A DNA stretch of 64,000 bases from CAZKWG01 sp964615375. GTDB lineage: Bacteria; Myxococcota_A; UBA796; CAZKWG01. Both the position numbers and the translations under genes were made by a program. Shown here one piece after another: positions 1 through 6,989 of the stretch (position 1 is the first letter of the stretch; every line of letters begins with the position of its first letter). The stretch covers positions 1 to 64,000 of the forward strand of contig CAZTOW010000020.1 in NCBI GenBank assembly GCA_964615375.1. Direction: 5' to 3'. Under the pieces are notes generated by a model that saw only the letters and a list, made by a program, of their open reading frames with translations, ran no database searches and was not told where the DNA came from.

Positions 1-1
1 A

Positions 2-1873
2 TCGACCAGCAAGAAAGCGCCAAGGCGCGACCGGGGGTCGCGTCTTGGCGACGCGAAAGCCTGGGCCGGGGCCCTGGACGCGGCAGGCTTCCAGGTCATC
101 ACCTGCTACGACTGCACACTCAAGCAGATGAAGGCGAAGCGGGACGAGCTCCAGCGGACGCTGAGGGCCGGGGACGAGGCCTTCTTCTTCTACTCCGGGC
201 ACGGCGCAGAGCAGGACGACCGCAACCTGCTCTTCCCCGTCGACGCCGAGATCAACAACTGCGGCGACCTGGACGACTGGACGGTGTCCCTGAACTCCAT
301 GCTCGGGGCCATGGCGGCTGCGCGCGCCCGCGTCGTCGTCCTGGACGCCTGCCGCGATCCGCCCTTTCCCTCCTGCACCAAGTCGAGCTCCGGGCAGCTC
401 TTCCGCGAGGAGCCGCTCAGCTCGGGCACGCTCATCGCCTACGCCACGCGGCGTGGCTACACCGCGCGCGACGGGGCAGGGGAGCTCTCTCCCTTCACCC
501 GCGCTGTCCTCCCGCTCGCGCGCACGCCGGGGCTTCCCTTCACTGAGGCGCTCAGCATGGCCCGAGACGATGTGCAGCGCATCGCCGCGGGGCAGGAGCC
601 CTACGCCTCCGACAGCCTGTCGGGGCAGCCCTGGACCCTGGTCCCCGGCCCGCACCCCCAGGTCCAGCAGGCGCTCCTGGAGGATCAGGCGCGACGGCGG
701 CAGGCGGCGGACGCAGCCTTCCGAACCATCTCCGGTCTGCCGGACGGGGAAGACAAGCGGCGGGCCTATATCCGCTTCCTCTCCGAGCATGGCGGCAGCG
801 GGGCCTCGTCGGTGCTGGTTGCGGACGGGTGGCTCCAGGGGTGGACAGCTCCTTCGGCGTCACCGACCGCTCCTGCGCGCGCCCAAGCGCCAGCGAGCGC
901 TCAGGAGAGCTCTCGCGAGGTGCCGCTACCTCTGGGAAGCGTAGGCGATCCATTTGTAGGTGGACCGACTGGGCGCACGTTCTCCGCACTGAATGGGAGG
1001 CCCGAAGCGATTCGCCTTGTAGAGCTCTCAGCGGGGGTGTTCACGATGGGTAGCCCCAGATCTGAGGGCGGCGATGGCGACGAGCGACCCCAGCACCGCG
1101 TTCGTGTTGCCACGCCCTTCTACGTCGGCGAGACCGAGATCACTCAGGGGCAGTGGGCTGCCGTGGTCCAGGAGGCTGTTCGGCAGAGTTGGCCAGAGGC
1201 GACGAGGCTCGCCGCCCAGCGGTCGACGTATACGGGCAGCCCATTGCGACCCGTGGATGCCGTGAGCTGGTGCGACGCTCTGCGCTTTGCCAACGCGCTG
1301 TCCCGAATGGAGGGCCTGGATCCGATCTACGAGGTGCCGGAGCACTGCGAGGGTGGGGGGCAGACAGGTCTCCGGGCCGGGGCGCACCCCGGCTTCCGTC
1401 TGCCCATCGAGGCCGAGTGGGAGTACGCGGCGCGAGCGGGCACGGAGGGACGCTGGTGGTTCGGAGACGTGGAGACGAGCCTTTGTGACTGGGGGAACAT
1501 CGTCACCTGCTCGGATGCCTACTCGGAGACTGCACCTGTTGGTCACTTCTCCCCGAACCCTTGGGGCCTCTACGACACCATTGGCAACGTCTGGGAATGG
1601 ACCGAGGACGCCTACCACAGCGACGATTACGCGAGGCGCAAAGCTGGCGTAGAAGTAAACCCTCAGGAGGCGACGAGGTTCCTCATCCGCGGCGACGTTG
1701 AGCCAACACCGGTCCTTCTCGCTGCACCAGGTGCTTTGCGTGTCATCCGCGGCGGAGGGTGGAGCAACTGGCCTTCCGGGGCCCGTCTCGCGAGTCGAGG
1801 AGGGGTCGGGCCCGGCTGGTCCGGGGGTGGGCTGGGCTTCCGCCTCGTCCTCGCCGCTCCCCCAGGCTCCTGA
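2..1873 (+). CDS. Caspase-like (C14) peptidase fused to an FGE/SUMF1-like domain, 5' truncated
   Basis: The reading frame is open from base 2, so the true start lies outside the window; the first in-frame ATG (128) falls inside the caspase fold and is not the start. The N-terminal ~200 visible residues form a caspase p20-like domain. The catalytic His lies in YSGHG (about visible residue 67) and the catalytic Cys in LDACRD (about residue 117). A Pro/Ala/Ser-rich linker leads to a C-terminal formylglycine-generating-enzyme-like domain (ETEITQGQW, GNVWEWTED, VIRGGGW, LGFRLVLA). The final RGGGW...GFR segment has no cysteine, so true FGE activity is unlikely; such domains often act as C-type-lectin-fold binding modules. 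Caspase/FGE fusions occur in bacteria with complex signalling. The substrate is unknown; cell-death or conflict roles are only inference. Confidence 0.85.
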   Translation, partial: STSKKAPRRDRGSRLGDAKAWAGALDAAGFQVITCYDCTLKQMKAKRDELQRTLRAGDEAFFFYSGHGAEQDDRNLLFPVDAEINNCGDLDDWTVSLNSMLGAMAAARARVVVLDACRDPPFPSCTKSSSGQLFREEPLSSGTLIAYATRRGYTARDGAGELSPFTRAVLPLARTPGLPFTEALSMARDDVQRIAAGQEPYASDSLSGQPWTLVPGPHPQVQQALLEDQARRRQAADAAFRTISGLPDGEDKRRAYIRFLSEHGGSGASSVLVADGWLQGWTAPSASPTAPARAQAPASAQESSREVPLPLGSVGDPFVGGPTGRTFSALNGRPEAIRLVELSAGVFTMGSPRSEGGDGDERPQHRVRVATPFYVGETEITQGQWAAVVQEAVRQSWPEATRLAAQRSTYTGSPLRPVDAVSWCDALRFANALSRMEGLDPIYEVPEHCEGGGQTGLRAGAHPGFRLPIEAEWEYAARAGTEGRWWFGDVETSLCDWGNIVTCSDAYSETAPVGHFSPNPWGLYDTIGNVWEWTEDAYHSDDYARRKAGVEVNPQEATRFLIRGDVEPTPVLLAAPGALRVIRGGGWSNWPSGARLASRGGVGPGWSGGGLGFRLVLAAPPGS

Positions 1874-1904
1874 CCCCGGACCACTCCAACCGCCACCCCC
1901 ACCC

Positions 1905-2483
1905 TCACCGCTTCGGCGAGGGCTTCCACAGCGCGCCGACGTCGAAGAGCTCCGGGAAGGGAGGCAGCACCTGGCTGACCTCGCCCCGGAGGGCGGCGAT
2001 CATGATCGGGCGCCCGCCCCCAGTCTCGTAGACCTCCAGCGTGCGACCCTCGGGGTCCACGACCCAGACGTGGCCGACGCCGCAGGCGGCGTAGACGGGC
2101 AGCTTGACGGCGCGGTCGGCGCGCTGGGTGCTGCGGGAGAGGATCTCGCAGGCCCAGTCGGGGGTGACGGTGATGGGGTTGTCGTCCACGAAGTCGGGGG
2201 GCTCGTCCACACGCCAGCCGGCGAGGTCGGGGACGAAGAGGTGCTCGGCGTCGAGGCGGATCTCGCGCTCGACCTCGATCCACCAGCCAGCACCACCCGA
2301 GATGAGGTTGCTTCCCTTGAGCCCGGTCGTCATGCGCTGTGACGAGAAGCTGTGCCTCCCCCCCGGCCTGGCCATCGTCCGCCAGTCCCCGGGTCCCAGG
2401 ATCTCCCCCGTGCTGCCCTGAGGCAGCGCCAGGATCTCGGCGTAGAGCTCGTCGAAGGTAGGCAGCTTTGGGGCGGCAGACAT
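1905..2483 (-). CDS. Uma2 family endonuclease-like protein (DUF820)
   Basis: A protein of about 192 residues matching the Uma2/DUF820 family, a PD-(D/E)XK nuclease fold. Numbered from an alternative GTG two codons upstream, the likely metal-binding and catalytic residues are Asp88 in VPDLAGW, Glu115 in CEILS and Lys129 in AVKLPVYA. The family signature GVGHVWVVDP follows. These proteins are abundant in cyanobacteria and some myxobacteria, but their biological role is not established. I prefer the ATG at 2483 over the GTG at 2489: a GTTAAAG element ends 7 nt upstream of the ATG and no Shine-Dalgarno is close. The gene stands alone, convergent with the caspase-like gene and divergent from the transporter. 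Confidence 0.8.
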   Translation of the reverse strand: MSAAPKLPTFDELYAEILALPQGSTGEILGPGDWRTMARPGGRHSFSSQRMTTGLKGSNLISGGAGWWIEVEREIRLDAEHLFVPDLAGWRVDEPPDFVDDNPITVTPDWACEILSRSTQRADRAVKLPVYAACGVGHVWVVDPEGRTLEVYETGGGRPIMIAALRGEVSQVLPPFPELFDVGALWKPSPKR

Positions 2484-2490
2484 ATCCACA

Positions 2491-2497
2491 CTTTAAC
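2491..2497 (-). promoter_or_regulatory. GTTAAAG element 7 nt before the Uma2-like start (candidate -10)
   Basis: An AT-rich GTTAAAG in GC-rich surroundings, ending 7 nt before the ATG at 2483, which would give a very short or absent leader. No convincing -35 is visible. It belongs to a recurring group of GGTTAA-like elements near starts in this window. Confidence 0.3.
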
Positions 2498-2610
2498 ACG
2501 ACCTCCCCACCCCTCAAAATCTAGATCCCCTCAGCCCCCCCGCCCCACCCCCGCTCGATCCTGTGGTAAAACGGCAGCTCCCGGCCAACCTCTTCCCCCC
2601 GGAGCTCCGC

Positions 2611-3480
2611 ATGGGTGGCTTCCTCACCAACGTCCTCCTCCCCGTGGCCCTGGGCATCATCATGCTCGGGCTCGGCCTCAGCCTCACTATCGCCGACTTC
2701 CAGCGCGTGCTGGTCTACCCGCGCGCGGTCCTCGTGGGCCTGCTCTGCCAGATGCTCCTGCTGCCGGCCGTCTGCTACGGGCTGGTGCTGGCCTTCGGGC
2801 TGCCGCCGGAGCTGGGGGTGGGGCTGATGCTGCTGGCGGCCTCGCCGGGCGGGGCGACGGCCAACCTCTTCAGCCACCTCGCGCGCGGGGACGTGGCGCT
2901 GAACATCACGCTGACCGCGGTGAACAGCGTGCTGTCGGTGGTCACCATGCCCATCCTGATCGAGCTCTCCATGTCCGCGCTCATGAGCAAGGAGCAGCAG
3001 ATCCCGCTTCAGGTGGACAAGGCGGTGCAGGTGCTGGTCATCGTGCTGCTGCCGGTCGCCATCGGCATGGCGGTGCGGGCGAAGAAGCTGAGCCTGGCCC
3101 AGCGGCTGGAGCGCCCGGTGCGCTCGCTCTCGGCGGGCTTCCTGGTGCTGGTCATCCTGGCCACGGTGCTCAAGGAGCGGGCGAACCTGGCGGACTACTT
3201 CCGGCAGGTGGGGCTGGCGGCGCTGAGCTTCAACCTGCTCAGCCTGGCTGTGGGCTACTACGTGCCGCGCCTGGTGGCCCTCTCCAAGAAGCAGGCCACC
3301 GCGATCGGCATGGAGATCGGCATCCACAACGGCACGCTGGCCATCGCCGTCGCCACCACGGTGCTGGGCAGCACGGCCATCGCCATCCCCGCCGCCATCT
3401 ACAGCCTCATCATGTTCTTCACCGCCGGCGCCATGGGCGCCTTCCTGGCCCGGCGGGCCGAGGAGCCGGCCGCCGGATAA
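2611..3480 (+). CDS. Bile acid:sodium symporter family (BASS/SBF) transporter
   Basis: An integral membrane protein of about 289 residues with roughly nine or ten hydrophobic segments. It carries SBF-family features: LGLGLSLTIADFQRVL near the N terminus, the AASPGGATANLFSHLARGD segment and EIGIHNGTLAIAVA near the C terminus. BASS proteins use Na+ to import organic anions such as bile acids, pantoate or 2-oxoacids; the substrate here cannot be deduced. I place the start at ATG 2611, which has GGAG 6 nt upstream, rather than the GTG at 2563, whose extra 16 residues look unrelated. hisS follows 26 bp downstream on the same strand. Confidence 0.85.
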   Translation: MGGFLTNVLLPVALGIIMLGLGLSLTIADFQRVLVYPRAVLVGLLCQMLLLPAVCYGLVLAFGLPPELGVGLMLLAASPGGATANLFSHLARGDVALNITLTAVNSVLSVVTMPILIELSMSALMSKEQQIPLQVDKAVQVLVIVLLPVAIGMAVRAKKLSLAQRLERPVRSLSAGFLVLVILATVLKERANLADYFRQVGLAALSFNLLSLAVGYYVPRLVALSKKQATAIGMEIGIHNGTLAIAVATTVLGSTAIAIPAAIYSLIMFFTAGAMGAFLARRAEEPAAG

Positions 3481-3506
3481 GGAGGCCCCTTCATCGAGAG
3501 GGCCCC

Positions 3507-4850
3507 GTGAAGATCACCCCCATCAGCGGCTTCCCCGAGTGGAGCCCCGCGCAGCGCATCGTCGAGCAGCGCTTCCTGGCGCTGCTGCAGCGCAGCTTCG
3601 AGAGCTTCGGCTTCACCTCCATCGAGACCCGGGCGATGGAGCCCCTCGATCACCTGCTGGCCAAGGGGGAGACCGACAAGGAGATCTACCTCACGAAGCG
3701 CCTGCAGGCCGACGACGGCGAGGGCGAGCCCGATCTGGGGCTGCACTTCGATCTCACGATCCCGTTTGCCCGCTACGTGCTGGAGAACCGCGGCAAGCTC
3801 TCCTGGCCCTTCAAGCGCTACCAGATCCAGAAGGTCTGGCGCGGCGAGCGCCCCCAGCGCGGGCGCTACCGGGAGTTCTACCAGGCCGACATCGACGTCA
3901 TCGGCCAGGACACGCTGCCGCTGCACTTCGACGCCGAGCTCCCTGTGCTGCTGCAGGAGGTCCTGGCGGCATTACCCATCCCCACGGTGGACGTGCACGT
4001 CAACAACCGCAAGTTGATGGAGGGCTTCTACCGCGGGGTCGGCGCCGACGACGTGACCGGCGTGCTGCGGGCCGTGGACAAGCTGGCCAAGATCGGCCGG
4101 GAGGCCGTGGCCGAGGTGCTGACCGGCACGCTGGGGCTCAGCGCGGCCCAGGCTGACGCCTGCCTCGCCCTCGCCGCCATCTGCACGCCCGACGCGGGCT
4201 TCGAAGACCAGGTCCGCGCGCTCGGCGTGAGCCACCCGCTCCTCGACGAAGGCGTCAGCGAGCTCGCCTTCGTGATGCGCGCCGCCGCTGGGCTGCCAGA
4301 GGGCTCGGTCAAGGCCGATCTCTCGCTGGCGCGCGGGCTCGACTACTACACGGGCACGGTCTACGAGAGCTTCTTCCGCGCCCAGCGCGGGGTGGGCGCC
4401 ATCTGCTCGGGCGGGCGCTACGACAACCTGGCCTCCGGCGGCAACCAGCGCTTCCCCGGGGTGGGCGTCTCCGTGGGCCTGACCCGCATCCTGGGCGTGC
4501 TCTTCGAGCAGGGGGCGCTCTCGGCCAGCCGCCAGACCCCCACCTGCGTGCTCGTGGCGCTGGCCGACGACGAGCGCCGCCCCGAGAGCGTGGCCGTGGC
4601 CAGCGCGCTGCGCCGCCGCGGGATCAACACCGAGGTCTTCCACGCGCGCAAGGGCTACGGCAAGCAGATCCAGTACGCGTCCAACAAGGGCATCCCCTAC
4701 GTGTGGTTCCCGCCCAGCACGCTGGAGGCCGCCCGCCACGAGGTCCGCGACATCCGCACGGGCGCGCAGGTCCCCGCCGATCCCGAGACCTGGAGCCCGC
4801 CCGCTGAGGATCTCGTCCCGCAGGTGATCTACACGGGGTCGCGTGCCTGA
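3507..4850 (+). CDS. hisS: Histidine--tRNA ligase
   Basis: Class II aminoacyl-tRNA synthetase of 447 residues that charges tRNA-His in the cytoplasm. The N terminus ITPISGFPEWSP is the usual HisRS opening. Motif 2 appears as QKVWRGERPQRGRYREFYQ, and the HisRS-specific loop as ARGLDYYTGTVYE. The C-terminal anticodon-binding domain follows (VLVALADDE...). The start is GTG 3507 with a purine-rich GAGAGGG just upstream; the frame is open further upstream, but that sequence is the shadow of the transporter. The 3' end overlaps the next gene by 8 bp, which suggests translational coupling with the DNA methylase. Confidence 0.96.
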   Translation: MKITPISGFPEWSPAQRIVEQRFLALLQRSFESFGFTSIETRAMEPLDHLLAKGETDKEIYLTKRLQADDGEGEPDLGLHFDLTIPFARYVLENRGKLSWPFKRYQIQKVWRGERPQRGRYREFYQADIDVIGQDTLPLHFDAELPVLLQEVLAALPIPTVDVHVNNRKLMEGFYRGVGADDVTGVLRAVDKLAKIGREAVAEVLTGTLGLSAAQADACLALAAICTPDAGFEDQVRALGVSHPLLDEGVSELAFVMRAAAGLPEGSVKADLSLARGLDYYTGTVYESFFRAQRGVGAICSGGRYDNLASGGNQRFPGVGVSVGLTRILGVLFEQGALSASRQTPTCVLVALADDERRPESVAVASALRRRGINTEVFHARKGYGKQIQYASNKGIPYVWFPPSTLEAARHEVRDIRTGAQVPADPETWSPPAEDLVPQVIYTGSRA

Positions 4851-6927
4851 GCCCGGCTGGCTGATCGACACGGCCGCGCTCGGGGCCGCCTCAGAGGCCG
4901 GCGGGGCGGAGCGCTACGGCCGCGGAGAGACCGCCCACGCCGTCCACACCTGGTGGGCGCGGCGCCCGCACAGCGCCATGCGCGCGCTGGTCTTCGCCTG
5001 CCTCTGCGAGGATCAAGGGCCCGACGCGGAGGCCCTGCTCTCCCGGCTCGCGGCCTGCCCGGTGCCCGATCCCGCGCTGCTCCAGGAGGCGGAGGCGCGG
5101 GTCCTCCGGCCGGACGGAGCCCGACCGCGGGTCCTCGATCTCTTCGGCGGGAGCGGCACCATCGCGCTGGAGGCGCTGAACCTGGGCGCGGACGCCGCCA
5201 GCGTGGACACCAACGAGCTGGCCGTCTTCATCCAGCGCTCCCAGCTCGTGGGCGTCCCCGCCGAGCGCGTGCCTGAGCTGGCCGAGGAGGTGGAGCGCGC
5301 CGGTCGCCGCGCGCTCGATCGCCTCCGCGCTCGCACCGATCCGCTCTTCCCGCTGCGCGCCAGCGAGGCGCCGCCCGTCGCCTATCTGTGGACCTGGGTG
5401 GGGCGCTGCGAGGGCTGCGGCTACCGCCTCGCGCTCTCTCGCCGCCCCTGGCTCTCCCGCGCGCCGGGTCGAGGTGCCCGCCTGCTCTGGCGCCCCGGGC
5501 CTCGCGGAGATCTCCCCCGCGTCGTCGCGGCCGAGCCCTCCCCCGAGCGCGAGCCCGCCCCGCGCCTCCTCCGCTGCCCGCGCTGCGAGGCCGAGCACCG
5601 ACCCTCGGTCCGTCGCGCTCGGGAGCGCCTGGTGGCGGTGGTCCGCTGGGGGGAGCGCGCGGGCAAGGTCTACGGCCCGCCCTCCCGAGGCGCGGCGCCC
5701 TCCCTCGCCGAGATCCGCGCCTTTGAGCGCGCCATCCTGGCTGAGCTCCAGCTCCCGCTGCCCCGCGGTCGGCTCCCGCGCTGGTCGGGCGTGATCAACC
5801 CGCCGCTGCACGGGCTCGAGCGCCACGCCGAGCTGCTGGGGCCTCGACAGCGCGCCCTGCTGCTGGCCCTGATCCTGGAGCTTCGTCGCGAGCACGCCGA
5901 GCTCGCCGCCCGTCTGCCCGCCGAGGAGGCGCGCTTCGTGCTCTCGGCGCTCTCGGCCCTGGTCGATCAGCTCGTGGACTGGAACAGCCGCCTGTCCGTC
6001 TGGATCCCGGAGAACGAGCAGGTGGGGCGCGCCCTGTGCGGGCCAGGGCTGGCGATGCGCTGGGACCACGCGGAGACCGACCCGCTGCTGGACGGCCCGG
6101 CCAACCTGCACGATCGGCTGACGCGGGTGGTGGCCGGGCTGCGCACCCTGGACCGGCGGCGGGGGGTGGCGGAGGTGCGGCTGGCCGACGCCCGGCGCCT
6201 GCCCTGGCCGGACGCCCACTTCGACGCGGTGGTGACGGACCCGCCCTACTTCGACAACCTGCCCTACAGCGCGCTCGCCGACGTGATCTTCGCCTGGAAG
6301 CGGCTGCTGCTCGGCACCGTGGAGCCCCTCCTCTTCGGGCCCGAGGCCACGGCGGGCGGCGGGGCGCGGGAGCTCGGGGTGAGCGTGGCGCGGGCGGGCG
6401 GCGAGGAGCCGGCGGCGCGGGCCTACGAGGAGGGGCTGGGGGCGGCGCTGGCGCAGGGGGCGCGGCTGCTGCGCCCGGAGGGGCGGCTCTGCCTGATCTT
6501 CGGCCACGGGGCGCTGCGGGCCTGGGTCGGCCTGGCGCGGGCGCTGCGCGGGGCGGGCCTGCGCGTGACGCGGGTGGAGCCGCTGGCCCTGGAGCGCCGG
6601 GCGCGTCCGCGGGCGCACCGATCCGAGGCGGTACACACCACCTTCGCGCTGGTGGCCCGCCGGGGGGCGCCAGCGCCCGCGCTGACGCCGTCCTTGTTCG
6701 ACGCACAGCTGGCCGGGATCTTCGAGGGCCCCGCCGCGGCGCGGCTGCAGGCGGAGGGCTGGTCCGGCGGCGAGCTGGGGCTGGCCCTCTTCGTCGAGGG
6801 CGCGGCGCTGCTGGCCCGGCATGCGGGGGTGGAGGGGCGCTCGGACGAGGAGGCGCTGCGGGCCGTGCTCCTTCGCGCGCGGCAGCTCTCTCCGGCGCTC
6901 ACGCTGCGCGAGCGCCGCTCCCTGTAG
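4843..6927 (+). CDS. COG1743-type adenine-specific DNA methylase with Zn-ribbon
   Basis: A 694-residue protein beginning with GTG inside the end of hisS (8-bp overlap). It shows the COG1743/DUF1156 organisation. An N-terminal WWARRP motif lies at residues 37-42 and the SAM-binding motif I FGGSGT at 101-106. A cysteine-pair zinc ribbon follows (CEGCG, then CPRC). The catalytic DPPYFDN is at 466-472, typical of N6-adenine or N4-cytosine methyltransferases. Related genes occur in phage-defence neighbourhoods next to helicase or DUF499 genes, but here there is no nuclease or helicase partner. It may be an orphan epigenetic or housekeeping methylase. The target sequence is unknown. Confidence 0.85.
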   Translation: MPEPGWLIDTAALGAASEAGGAERYGRGETAHAVHTWWARRPHSAMRALVFACLCEDQGPDAEALLSRLAACPVPDPALLQEAEARVLRPDGARPRVLDLFGGSGTIALEALNLGADAASVDTNELAVFIQRSQLVGVPAERVPELAEEVERAGRRALDRLRARTDPLFPLRASEAPPVAYLWTWVGRCEGCGYRLALSRRPWLSRAPGRGARLLWRPGPRGDLPRVVAAEPSPEREPAPRLLRCPRCEAEHRPSVRRARERLVAVVRWGERAGKVYGPPSRGAAPSLAEIRAFERAILAELQLPLPRGRLPRWSGVINPPLHGLERHAELLGPRQRALLLALILELRREHAELAARLPAEEARFVLSALSALVDQLVDWNSRLSVWIPENEQVGRALCGPGLAMRWDHAETDPLLDGPANLHDRLTRVVAGLRTLDRRRGVAEVRLADARRLPWPDAHFDAVVTDPPYFDNLPYSALADVIFAWKRLLLGTVEPLLFGPEATAGGGARELGVSVARAGGEEPAARAYEEGLGAALAQGARLLRPEGRLCLIFGHGALRAWVGLARALRGAGLRVTRVEPLALERRARPRAHRSEAVHTTFALVARRGAPAPALTPSLFDAQLAGIFEGPAAARLQAEGWSGGELGLALFVEGAALLARHAGVEGRSDEEALRAVLLRARQLSPALTLRERRSL

Positions 6928-6989
6928 GCTCGCGCCCGGCCCTCCCGTCCGCTGGCGACGGGCGGACGGCCTCGATACAGGCTCGGCCC

